50,678 nucleotides of DNA, taken from Bacteroidaceae bacterium. GTDB taxonomy: Bacteria; Bacteroidota; Bacteroidia; Bacteroidales; Bacteroidaceae. The translations under genes and the position numbers were made by a program. A model generated the notes under the pieces. That model was not told the origin of the DNA and did no database searches. It saw only the letters and a program-made list of their open reading frames with translations. The first letter of the stretch is position 1; every line of letters starts with the position of its first letter. Of this stretch, positions 32,301-39,642 are shown one piece after another. The DNA is taken from NCBI GenBank assembly GCA_017503065.1, contig JAFVTT010000021.1:1-50678 (forward strand), in the 5' to 3' direction.

Positions 32301-34522
32301 TGGTTGCTTGCCCAGCCCATATTGTTTGCATCCTTATCGGTGCTTTCAGCTGTCAGGGCCGGAGTAGTTGCCGTCACGAACTTGCCATACCAGGCTCCGC
32401 TTGTTACCGAACCATGGTATGACCATGTAGATACACCGTTTGCAAACTGGGCAGGCAGCAGCGTCAGTGTCTTCAATGAGGGATCAGGCAATTCCTCGGG
32501 TTCACCGGCAACATGGATATAAAGCTGACAGCCTGTATCGGTACGGTCCTTGCCCTTGTTATTCTGGTTGCTCCAGTTATAGATGGCAAAGTTCTGCGCA
32601 GAACCAGTCTGGTTCAACTGCACTTCGCCTGAGGAGATTATATAATAACCGGGAGTATCTCCATAACTGACTGTCCATCCTGTCTGTGGCTGTGACTTAA
32701 CGGTCTGTACCTGGGTGTTGTAGTTAACTACGGGATTCAGGTAAGCCTTGTATTCACGGTTAACGATGTCGAAAGTGCCGTTGCCACGGTCCACGAACTT
32801 CCACATGGAAGTGGCATACTTGGAAGAGGTCTCCAGACCCACAACACCTGTGGCCTCGCCCTCAGCCGTAACATAAAGGTTAGGGGAACGAAGCGATGTA
32901 ATCTGGTACCAGTGTTCGGAATCCGCTGTGCTCGCCTCGGGCATAGACAGGGCGGCCAGCAAGGCACTGTTCAGGCTTTCCACCTGAGCCGTTACCTCGT
33001 CCTGCGTTATGGAAGCCTTGGCAAGCAGGGTGTTTGCCTTGGTCACCTCGGCATCGAAAAGTTCCATCTTTGTGGCATCATACTGTCCCACACCGGTTCC
33101 CCTCTCGGCCATCAAGCCCTTGGCAATGGCCTGTGAAAGCGTGTTGCGCAGACCTGCCTGCTGATAACGCTGTTCGGCAACATCCTCGGCAACTACCTCG
33201 TACACGTCCCCGGGGAAATCCACCTTCAGGGCATCGGACATAGCCTTGGCCATCTTCACATAGCCCAAGCCGCCCAGATAGTTGTCGGGATAGAAGTACT
33301 TGGTATCTGCCACGTCGCCCTTGAGCAGCGAAGTGTATGTGTCCACATACTTCACCTTCTCACCGGCCAGCGACTTGATGTATTCGTTGAGTACGGCAAT
33401 GCGGCCGGTGTTGTTGGAAGCATTGGCAGTAGGGCAGAGTCCCATCAGGTATATCATGGAAGAAGGAGACTTCCCTGCAATCTTGTCCACAAGAGCCTTG
33501 TAATTTGCCTTCACGGTTTCAATATCCGTTGAACCATTGGCGTCGGATGTACCTGTGTAAAGGAAAATGGCCTTGGCATCCTTCTTCTCCACACCGGTAT
33601 CGGCATAAGTGGCGTCCACAAGTTTAGAGGTAGTGGCGATGTCACCCCCGTAACCCCAGCCGGTGCCGCGGTTCTTCACGTTGGCATTGCCAAGCAGTTC
33701 CTGCCACTCTCCGTTCTTCACGAATTCATCGCCGAACACAAGCACGTCGTCCGTGCTGACAGGCATCATGCTGAAATAGGTGGCACGCATGCCGTGTGCT
33801 CCGCCTAAACCTCCGTTGTTCTGCTTCTCTGCAGTATTCGTGGGATATACAGACTTGACTGTATATGTCTCGTCTTCCTGCAAGTACTGGCAGATGGACT
33901 CTGTCCACACCTGATATGCAGCAGCCGTGAGGTGCAGGTTGTCGTAACTCAACGCGCCTCCCTGTGCTATACCGGTCAACTTGTCGTACAGGTCCACGTA
34001 GGTCACCTTGTCAGCAGTCTCGGCATAAGCCTTTATCAGTTCATTGGCCTTCAGCCATGTGGCTTCAACACGGTTGGCGGTCTTGTTGTTCAGTATGCTG
34101 TACAGGTACACCTTTGTCTGCGGTGAACGCGCATGTATGCGCTCTACCATACTCTTTATGTATGACAGCACCTGTTCGGGACTGAAGTTCAGGCCTCCGG
34201 ATGTGGCAATGTCGTTGGTGCCTATCATCATAAACACCTTCTTGGGTTTGTTCAGAAGATAGGATTCCAGATTGTCGCTCTGTTCGGTGGAATACGTTCC
34301 CGAATTGCCTCGGTTCACGATGGGCAGATACTTTCCCTCCGATGTAACGAATGCTTCGGGCCAGCAGTGCATGTCGGTAATGCTGTTTCCGATGAACAGG
34401 ATACTGCCCTCTGCCGGAGCAAGCGCTTTGAACGAATCGTAACGGTGGTTACGGAAAGGCAAATCAGCCCATGCCCATAGCACGCTGACACACGCCAATA
34501 ACATTAGTAGTTTTCTTCTCAT
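29372..34522 (-). CDS. Multidomain secreted SGNH esterase-sialidase (GH33) fusion
   Basis: A 1716-residue exported protein (signal 1-19). Domain 1 (about 37-215) is an SGNH/GDSL esterase: GNSIT with Ser47, GTND (101-104), DNLH with Asp194/His197. Domain 2 (about 258-435) has the same fold pattern but FGDE replaces GDS, and the final Asp-x-x-His is DNYL, so it is probably inactive. Two similar beta-rich modules follow (about 685-835 and 850-985). At about 1130-1290 is a BNR-associated N-terminal module. The sialidase (1300-1660) has RIP (1311-1313), five Asp boxes (1349, 1418, 1486, 1533, 1593) and GVYYEENG with the likely nucleophile Tyr. The C-tail (IYDLHGRRV...GIYIQNGKK) resembles a sorting tail. 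It probably de-O-acetylates and releases sialic acids from mucin. Confidence 0.9.
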   Translation of the reverse strand: MRRKLLMLLACVSVLWAWADLPFRNHRYDSFKALAPAEGSILFIGNSITDMHCWPEAFVTSEGKYLPIVNRGNSGTYSTEQSDNLESYLLNKPKKVFMMIGTNDIATSGGLNFSPEQVLSYIKSMVERIHARSPQTKVYLYSILNNKTANRVEATWLKANELIKAYAETADKVTYVDLYDKLTGIAQGGALSYDNLHLTAAAYQVWTESICQYLQEDETYTVKSVYPTNTAEKQNNGGLGGAHGMRATYFSMMPVSTDDVLVFGDEFVKNGEWQELLGNANVKNRGTGWGYGGDIATTSKLVDATYADTGVEKKDAKAIFLYTGTSDANGSTDIETVKANYKALVDKIAGKSPSSMIYLMGLCPTANASNNTGRIAVLNEYIKSLAGEKVKYVDTYTSLLKGDVADTKYFYPDNYLGGLGYVKMAKAMSDALKVDFPGDVYEVVAEDVAEQRYQQAGLRNTLSQAIAKGLMAERGTGVGQYDATKMELFDAEVTKANTLLAKASITQDEVTAQVESLNSALLAALSMPEASTADSEHWYQITSLRSPNLYVTAEGEATGVVGLETSSKYATSMWKFVDRGNGTFDIVNREYKAYLNPVVNYNTQVQTVKSQPQTGWTVSYGDTPGYYIISSGEVQLNQTGSAQNFAIYNWSNQNNKGKDRTDTGCQLYIHVAGEPEELPDPSLKTLTLLPAQFANGVSTWSYHGSVTSGAWYGKFVTATTPALTAESTDKDANNMGWASNQPWLKAGYTYNLTLPEGYEIIGYDLTTKSVLDYTGTFTYNTAEGTSTSEAQDATEKTVTANGLSTSAITLTVGSAVDGNKGILITKLAIRYKVVSDAGEGDDTSELVYVIDKENGDLYRGGTANQAWNSVWKSKTTPQLQFGCGVNNMNWAGNNVQMMTGTSGNSTYTLSAPSGYVIKEYSFTFANNAHTTAIALTMEDGKEYTTSSEAQTISAKDQSAYSVSFTLAGSNGKGVVLTDFVVKVAAESSADQEYLISTEGDVHWYYITNASTKDYCKGKVIYYDQENERLRFGDKTFSADRIWSFWEKDGKLAIKNYKNEYFGTAPNGTGGATQFGVVGEPNYIYSIQKAFGAYIIKDAGVELHAQQSGQVIVRWAAEEGGASLWRMEPVDVSNAQAEVTATTVVQGKVTTGIGNKNQGMVRAAIRVSGLEGSVSFEGIKCLFAGTNINDVSKVRAYFATNERELFIDEENAMPWREENGELYGETTTFNSDRTFTITGKKDLAPGLHYLWIAYDISESAKEGNKVDARVISYTFDGTEMNETNGHPAHQAVIFLSEGTVLMPMDKGSLYYRIPSITVTADGKRLVTLTDDRKAHNSDLPSHCYLVAQYSEDNGKTWSDPVTVAGTKETGGHYGHGDASIVTNRDNGEIVGIMTSAGTYGHGFFAGTAAEPPRWKTITSRDGGLTWETPVDHTDDLFGANCDNPKTKTWKSGFSGSGAALQKRDGTLVSSFVNRQADNSQHFYFFMSKDGGQNWYVSGNSGTDGADEPKTLERNNGDLAISVRASGYNFHNYTSDDGETWHLAPRTRFTTGISGNACDGEYMVWCSTLEGNPWNVALQTLPNSASRQNVSIALSTDEGATFGTPKTICPRGSAYSAAVVLPDGTLGVYYEENGVFGGYTMRFVRFSLDWASDGMYKFTEDTPFFPIKSTNETGIEDVISSPETSKDNAIYDLHGRRVKEAGAQGIYIQNGKKVFINR

Positions 34523-34587
34523 GATGTTTTGGTTTGTTTTGGTTTTTCTATTGTTGTTTTTAGGGTTAATTCATGCCTATGGCGATG

Positions 34588-34595
34588 CAAATATA
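34588..34595 (-). promoter_or_regulatory. Bacteroidota -7 element of the sialidase fusion gene
   Basis: The minus strand reads TATATTTG, 66 nt upstream of the ATG; it overlaps CTTTGTATATTTG. Confidence 0.5.
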
Positions 34596-34705
34596 CAAAG
34601 ATGTACACTAAAACCTTAAGACAGTGTCCTTAAAAAATGTTATGATTACAAAAGCAATGTTTACGCTGATACGATTGTAATGCAGAGATAGCAAAACGGG
34701 ACATG

Positions 34706-34766
34706 GCATACAATCAAGGAATGCCCCTCCATTCGGCTGATGGAGAGGCATTCCCGGATTGTATGC
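34706..34766 (-). terminator. Long hairpin downstream of the Gate-family gene
   Basis: GCATACAATC pairs with GATTGTATGC, GGAATGCC with GGCATTCC, and CTCCAT with ATGGAG around a short loop: about 24 paired bases. It lies 16 nt beyond the stop of the minus-strand gene. No T-run, but the strongest hairpin in this area. Confidence 0.7.
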
Positions 34767-34781
34767 GAGGCAAAAGAGTAT

Positions 34782-36527
34782 TTACCTGCTTATGGTATCT
34801 ATCTTTACCGTGTCATTCACCTCGAGCACCCTTTCTGCCACCGTCTTGTAGGTAGAATCGTGCAGAAGGCTGTCCTTCTCGGCTTCTATCTCCCTTTGGA
34901 TATACTTCTCGGCCTCCACTGTCTGCGGTGTGCCGTTGCCCCATACCAGTTCATAGTAGCCACGATCCAAGGGACGGTGTGCACCGTCATAGAGGAAGGC
35001 AAAGACAAACATGTTGCCGCCCGTCTCGTCTCCCTTGTATCTGGAGTATTCGCCCATAGGATGGAGTGCGGCGTATGCCACCTCGCCCTGCAGGGCCTTC
35101 TCGTTTATGCGTACGAAGAAGAAGCGGTCCTTCTTTTCGGCATAGGCGTTGGTGATGACGATAGATGAATCCTGGCTGTTGACACGGAACTCGAGGTCGG
35201 TACCCTTCTCGCCGAACCAGTCCTTAACCACGAAGGTGCTGTCGTCCATCATGGTCATCTCTATCTGCTGGTGCTCGGGGGAGTTGCACAGAGTACCCTG
35301 TGTCTGCACGTTCCATACGGGAGCGGCGGCAAACAGAGTGCCGATGTACATGATCAGCACATACACCCAATGTGCGAAGATACCTGCACAGATACCGCCG
35401 AGGAAAGAACTGAGGAATGCCTTGGGAACCAGAGGACGGTAACCAAGAGAGTCGAGCGTGGCGGCATCGGTGCTGAGATAACCGCTCCAGCACATGCCCA
35501 TGGCGGTACATACGGCTATGGCATTGCCGTCTATGATGCCCTTGGCGGTAAACTCGGGAATCAAGCCCAAGGCTGCGCCCACAGCACCCAGTGCGGTGAT
35601 GGGGAAGGCTACGAGTTCGGGGGCTGAGAAACCGAAGAGCCATTCAAACACGAAACTTAACTTTCCAGCCACCCATGGCAGAAGTTGTGTTCCCTGGAAG
35701 GCTCCGCCAGTATACACGATAATATCGTTGCCCATCTCATCCACACCCTCGGCAGTACCGCCGAAGGTGAGCATCATCACCAGGGTACTGATGATAAGCA
35801 CGCCGGGGATTATGGCCATACCTATGGTGACACCGTCCTTACCTCCGTCCAGCAGGGCGTTCAGCACACGCACGAACAGGCTTCCGTCCTTCTTCTGCTC
35901 CTCTCCTTCCTGAGAGAAACTGACGTCGGGCAATACCTCTCCACCCGTATAATTAGTCACGGCCGTAGCGTCCTCGTCCTTGTAGTTGGGATACATCTTC
36001 AGGGTGAAGCGTTGCATCAAACGTGTGGCAATGATACAACCGAAAATGGCACCGCACAAACCGATGAATGGCGCCAGGAAATAGCCCTGGCCTATCATGA
36101 AGACCAGCACCAGCAGGCCCATACCGAAGGCTGTGCCGAAATTTACCAGCGACACGTGCTGGTACTTCTTGAAGTAGCGTGCAAAGCCCTTGTCCTGACT
36201 GAGGGCAATGATTGCCGGGTTGTCACTGAGGAAAGTGAGTACCGCCGCCAGCGAAGCCACACCGGGCATATTGAACACGGGGCGCATGATGGGACGCAGA
36301 AGGCGCTGCAACAGGTCCACCACTCCGAACTCAACAAAAATCTTGCCTAGAGCACCGGTTATCACGCACATGCCCATCAGATAGAACACGGTGTTGAGCA
36401 ACAGGTCGTGTGCCGTGTGCATAATGGTGTTAAGCATGTTGGCAAATCCCATCACACTGCCCATATATCCGAACAGGGCAACGATGATGAGCAGGCATGG
36501 AATGCCATTTGGAATCTTTTTAAGCAT
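34782..36527 (-). CDS. Gate-domain (nucleoside recognition family) membrane protein with C-terminal soluble domain
   Basis: A 581-residue inner-membrane protein. About ten hydrophobic segments fill residues 10-400. The pattern FLSDNPAIIALSQDKGFARYF (about 99-119) and the paired half FGFSAPELVAFPITALGAVG match Gate/nucleoside-recognition proteins such as YjiH and spore-maturation-like carriers. After the last segment (about 380-400) comes a roughly 175-residue soluble domain (WFGEKGTDLEFRV, YELVWGNGTPQTV), unusual for the family and probably periplasmic. The substrate is unknown. It lies downstream of the porin gene in the same direction, so the pair may move one solute across both membranes. 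Confidence 0.75.
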   Translation of the reverse strand: MLKKIPNGIPCLLIIVALFGYMGSVMGFANMLNTIMHTAHDLLLNTVFYLMGMCVITGALGKIFVEFGVVDLLQRLLRPIMRPVFNMPGVASLAAVLTFLSDNPAIIALSQDKGFARYFKKYQHVSLVNFGTAFGMGLLVLVFMIGQGYFLAPFIGLCGAIFGCIIATRLMQRFTLKMYPNYKDEDATAVTNYTGGEVLPDVSFSQEGEEQKKDGSLFVRVLNALLDGGKDGVTIGMAIIPGVLIISTLVMMLTFGGTAEGVDEMGNDIIVYTGGAFQGTQLLPWVAGKLSFVFEWLFGFSAPELVAFPITALGAVGAALGLIPEFTAKGIIDGNAIAVCTAMGMCWSGYLSTDAATLDSLGYRPLVPKAFLSSFLGGICAGIFAHWVYVLIMYIGTLFAAAPVWNVQTQGTLCNSPEHQQIEMTMMDDSTFVVKDWFGEKGTDLEFRVNSQDSSIVITNAYAEKKDRFFFVRINEKALQGEVAYAALHPMGEYSRYKGDETGGNMFVFAFLYDGAHRPLDRGYYELVWGNGTPQTVEAEKYIQREIEAEKDSLLHDSTYKTVAERVLEVNDTVKIDTISR

Positions 36528-36581
36528 ATCTTTTAATTTAGTTTTAATATCAGAATACAGATTGTTCTCGAACTAGTTTCT

Positions 36582-36616
36582 GGTTTAAGGTTTAAAGTTT
36601 AAAGTTTAAGGTTAGA
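36582..36616. repeat. Heptad repeat GGTTTAA/AGTTTAA, about five units
   Basis: Units GGTTTAA, GGTTTAA, AGTTTAA, AGTTTAA and GGTTAGA occur in the porin-to-carrier spacer, followed by scraps of TTTTCCCCGTTTTCC. A reverse-complement relative (TTAACCT units) is at 38948-38975, and another near 50277-50288. Confidence 0.85.
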
Positions 36617-36658
36617 GCAGGGGGCGCTCACCTTTCACCTCTCCTTTTCCCCGTTTTC

Positions 36659-37741
36659 CTACCATTTGTTTATTGCCCACTTCAAACCTTTCAGCACGTC
36701 GAGGTAAATCTTCGCTCCCACGTTCACACGTATCTGCCCGTCCTGCATGACACCGCCGGGATTGGTGTTAACTCCCCAACTGTAACCTGCCGAACCGTAA
36801 AGTCTCAACACCTCGGGATACTTCTTGAAGGGTTCGTACTCTATGCCTCCGCTTATGCCATGCATCTCCGTGCCGTCAAACACGTAGCAGTCGGCATCCG
36901 TACCGGTATTGTTCACGTCATAGGTGTATTTGGCAAACAGGCGCACGGTGCTATGGGGCTTGCCGCTCATCTCGGCAATGACGCTGCAGTCCTCGAACAG
37001 GAAAGCCTGGCGGCTGCTGGCACGGTTCACATAATCCAGTTCCAGCCACAAACGCTTGGGGAGGAAGTTGAACTTGTTGCCAAGTGCAATGTAGTTCATC
37101 CAACGGCCTTCTGTACACTGGAAAGCATTCAACGACCAGATGGTTTCCCATATGCCGTGCCTGCCGTTCCACATCAGCGAGAGGCCATACGTGTTGTTGC
37201 TGCCTATGTGCGTGCGGAAAGGACTGTTGCTGAACTGGAAGGTCAGACGGTCGTTCTCGCCGAAGTTGTATGCCACGCTGGCACCAAACTGATAGCATCC
37301 GATATGGTTCCAATACTCGCTGTTGCTGTTGTACATGTCTATGGGAGGACGGTCGTACTCGTATCCGCCTATGGCCACCACCTGCTTACCGGCAGAGATC
37401 AGCCAGTCCTTGTTGGGAGCATAGTTCAGCACCATCCAGTCTGTGGAGTTCCAGAAATTGCGTTCACTGGTTATATTCAGACGTTGGCGCCAAGAGAAAC
37501 TCAGGCCCTTGTAGAGCCTTGCGTCCAAGCGCAGATTGAAGAAGTCGCCACGGAAGCCCGTGGGGTCATCGTCCGTTACTCCAGCCGTGCGGAACATCTG
37601 CCAACCGAAACGTCCCTCCAACGAGAACTTCAACACCTCGGGGCCTTCATACCTTGTCAGTTTTCTTGCCCCACTTTCTTGTGCGCAGACACACATGGCG
37701 CACACCAGACAGACAAATACAGAAAGCAGTCGCTTTTTCAT
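36659..37741 (-). CDS. Outer-membrane porin (phosphate-selective porin O/P-like)
   Basis: A 360-residue protein. I start at ATG 37741, which gives a clean signal peptide (MKKRLLSVFVCLVCAMCVCAQ); a longer frame upstream lacks one. The mature part is a run of amphipathic beta strands (FSLEGRFGWQMF, LRLDARLYKGLSFSWRQRLN, ISAGKQVVAIGGYEYDRPP) and ends WAINKW with a terminal aromatic residue, as outer-membrane barrels do. The GYEYDRPP motif recurs in Bacteroidota porins of this group. Substrate specificity cannot be told. Confidence 0.72.
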   Translation of the reverse strand: MKKRLLSVFVCLVCAMCVCAQESGARKLTRYEGPEVLKFSLEGRFGWQMFRTAGVTDDDPTGFRGDFFNLRLDARLYKGLSFSWRQRLNITSERNFWNSTDWMVLNYAPNKDWLISAGKQVVAIGGYEYDRPPIDMYNSNSEYWNHIGCYQFGASVAYNFGENDRLTFQFSNSPFRTHIGSNNTYGLSLMWNGRHGIWETIWSLNAFQCTEGRWMNYIALGNKFNFLPKRLWLELDYVNRASSRQAFLFEDCSVIAEMSGKPHSTVRLFAKYTYDVNNTGTDADCYVFDGTEMHGISGGIEYEPFKKYPEVLRLYGSAGYSWGVNTNPGGVMQDGQIRVNVGAKIYLDVLKGLKWAINKW

Positions 37742-37762
37742 AAGTTCATTTGATTTTGAAGT

Positions 37763-37770
37763 CAAAGATA
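37763..37770 (-). promoter_or_regulatory. Bacteroidota -7 element of the porin gene
   Basis: The minus strand reads TATCTTTG, 21 nt upstream of the chosen ATG; this supports the 37741 start. Confidence 0.6.
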
Positions 37771-37807
37771 CGAAGATTAAAGCACTTGTGCAAAAGAATG
37801 TCAACTC

Positions 37808-37840
37808 TTTTTGATATTAGGTCAAATTTACATAACTTTG
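37808..37840 (+). promoter_or_regulatory. Bacteroidota -33/-7 promoter of rfbD
   Basis: TTTTTG (37808-37813), a 19-nt gap, then TAACTTTG (37833-37840): both halves of the Bacteroidota promoter at the expected spacing, 39 nt before the ATG. Confidence 0.72.
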
Positions 37841-37879
37841 CGCCTGTAAAGTGCATTCCATCACACGACACAAACGATT

Positions 37880-38902
37880 ATGAGGATATTGGTAACAGGA
37901 GCCAACGGACAGTTAGGTTCCGAAATGCGTCTGCTTGCCAAGAACAGCGCAGACGAGTTCCTTTTCACCGACGTAAACCAGGTGGAGGGACAGGAAACCG
38001 TCTTTCTTGACATCACCGACCGCCAGGCGGTTCTGAACATGGTACAGACACGCGGCATTGATGCCATCGTGAATTGTGCCGCATGGACTAATGTAGATGC
38101 TTGCGAAACCGACCCTGCATTGGCTGCACTGGCCATGAGGCTCAATGCCGACGCTCCGGAAAACCTTGCCCTTGCCATGAAGGCAGCAGGAGGCCTGCTT
38201 GTACACATCTCCACCGACTATGTCTTCGGCACAGAGCCGTACAACACGCCCTGCCGCGAAGACCAGCAGGGCACACCCACCGGAGTGTACGGCCGTACCA
38301 AGAAGGAGGGCGAGGAACGCATCCTTGCCACTGGGTGCGAGCACGTCATAATACGCACGGCATGGCTCTACTCCGAGTTCGGCAAGAACTTCTGCAAGAC
38401 AATGCTACAACTTACCGCCGAACGGCCCACGCTGAATGTTGTCTACGACCAGTGCGGCACACCGACATACGCTTTGGACCTTGCCAAGGCAATCTGCACC
38501 GTGCTCAAGAACTACAACACCTCGCTCACCGCTCACCATATTCTCCCTCCCATAGAGGGGAGGGATGGGGAGGGGTCTTTCCCCCCTTATCCCAAGAGCG
38601 GCATCTACCACTATTCCAACCTCGGTGTCTGCTCCTGGTACGACTTCACGCAGATGATACAACAGACGGCCAACACCCTATGCACAGAGCGGCGCCATTG
38701 CGACATACGCCCATGCCTGAGCAGCCAGTACCCCTCGCCCGTGAAGCGCCCCTCCTATTCCGTCCTGGACAAGACAAAGATACAGGAAACCTTCCATCTG
38801 GACATCCCCTACTGGACAGACTCCCTCAAACAGTGCATCGCAAACCTAATTCAAACGGAAAACGATAACAATCAGCATAACAATGCCCCATCATCTGTGT
38901 AA
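37880..38902 (+). CDS. rfbD: dTDP-4-dehydrorhamnose reductase with in-frame repeat insertion
   Basis: A 340-residue extended SDR that makes dTDP-L-rhamnose for surface polysaccharide. NAD(P) site TGANGQLG (6-13), catalytic Thr112 in STDYVFG, Tyr137 and Lys141 (YGRTKKEG). Family members are about 280-300 residues. The excess is at two places. Residues about 213-240, between LAKAICTVLKN and GIYHYSNLGVCSW, are encoded by CTCACCG heptads plus the GGGGAGGG palindrome (38523-38586), the element found between genes at 928 and 22208. The last 15 or so residues (QTENDNNQHNNAPSSV) are encoded by other intergenic repeat sequence. The catalytic core is intact; the insert should lie on a surface loop in the substrate domain. 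It may still be active. Confidence 0.9.
   Translation: MRILVTGANGQLGSEMRLLAKNSADEFLFTDVNQVEGQETVFLDITDRQAVLNMVQTRGIDAIVNCAAWTNVDACETDPALAALAMRLNADAPENLALAMKAAGGLLVHISTDYVFGTEPYNTPCREDQQGTPTGVYGRTKKEGEERILATGCEHVIIRTAWLYSEFGKNFCKTMLQLTAERPTLNVVYDQCGTPTYALDLAKAICTVLKNYNTSLTAHHILPPIEGRDGEGSFPPYPKSGIYHYSNLGVCSWYDFTQMIQQTANTLCTERRHCDIRPCLSSQYPSPVKRPSYSVLDKTKIQETFHLDIPYWTDSLKQCIANLIQTENDNNQHNNAPSSV
38523..38586. repeat. Intragenic palindromic repeat within rfbD
   Basis: GCTCACCGCTCACCAT followed by CTCCCTCCCATAGAGGGGAG and GGATGGGGAGGGGTC. The core shares about 30 of 34 positions with the intergenic copy at 22208-22241. It keeps the rfbD frame open. Confidence 0.88.
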
Positions 38903-39075
38903 ATCCGTCAAATCCGCCAATCGTAATTCGAACTTCGCCCTTCAACATTAACCTTTAACCTATTAACTATTTAACAAAATCCCACCAACCTCTGCCAACA
39001 TGCAGAAACACCGCGCCAGCTCTTCTCCCCATAGAGGGGGAGATGCCTGAAAGGCAGAGGGGGTCTGTGGGTTCC
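38892..39075. repeat. Mosaic of repeats between rfbD and luxS
   Basis: In order: CTGTGTAAATCCGTCAAATCC (related to 458-485), TTAACCT/ATTAACT heptads (38948-38975), AACAAAATCCCACCAACC plus TGCCAACATG (a relative of 978-1010) and the palindrome CTTCTCCCCATAGAGGGGGAG (about 39021-39041) with a GCCTGAAAGGC hairpin. No gene is seen. Confidence 0.7.
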
Positions 39076-39085
39076 CTCTAGAACT

Positions 39086-39601
39086 ATGGACCTCATACCC
39101 TCATTCCAAGTTGACCACCGCAACCTCATGCCCGGTATCTACATCTCCCGTCAGGACACCATGGGCGAGCACACCATCACCACCTACGACATCCGCATGA
39201 CCGCCCCCAACCAGGAGCCTTCTCTGCACATTGCCGCCATCCACACCATAGAGCACATCGTTGCCACCTTCCTGCGCAACGATCCCGAATGGAAGGACCG
39301 CATCGTCTACTGGGGGCCCATGGGATGCCTCACCGGCAACTACCTCATCATGAAGGGAGAGTGGTCGTGCCACGAAGTGCGCACCCTCATACTCCGCGCC
39401 TTCCAGTATGTTGTCGACTACACCGATGATGTTCCCGGCACCACCCCCGCCACATGTGGCAACTACCTTCTCCATGACCTACCCATGGCAAAGTGGGAAG
39501 CGGCACGCTACATCCAGCGCCTAACCACCAGTTTCCACCACGAATACCCCGGCATAGAACGCCCCGAGGATGCAGGTGGAATGGTGTTCCACGATGCGTA
39601 A
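39086..39601 (+). CDS. luxS: S-ribosylhomocysteine lyase (autoinducer-2 synthase)
   Basis: A 171-residue cytosolic metalloenzyme that cleaves S-ribosylhomocysteine to homocysteine and DPD, the autoinducer-2 precursor. Metal ligands His53 and His57 (HTIEH) and Cys124 (ATCGNY), and the catalytic Cys81 (GCLTGNY), are all present. Length fits the family (about 155-170). It is preceded by a long repeat mosaic and no clear promoter. No S-adenosylhomocysteine nucleosidase gene is adjacent. Confidence 0.96.
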   Translation: MDLIPSFQVDHRNLMPGIYISRQDTMGEHTITTYDIRMTAPNQEPSLHIAAIHTIEHIVATFLRNDPEWKDRIVYWGPMGCLTGNYLIMKGEWSCHEVRTLILRAFQYVVDYTDDVPGTTPATCGNYLLHDLPMAKWEAARYIQRLTTSFHHEYPGIERPEDAGGMVFHDA

Positions 39602-39642
39602 ACCCTATAGCAGAAAAGCATAAACCTAAAACAACAATCAAT

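Noticed and set aside
29372..34522. A polysaccharide utilisation locus around the sialidase
   Set aside because: No SusC/SusD pair, sensor or further glycosidase is adjacent; the neighbours are a carboxyltransferase and a membrane carrier.
39493..39642. A longer start for the Ig-like secreted protein
   Set aside because: This segment overlaps the end of luxS out of frame and would bury the signal peptide that begins at 39643.
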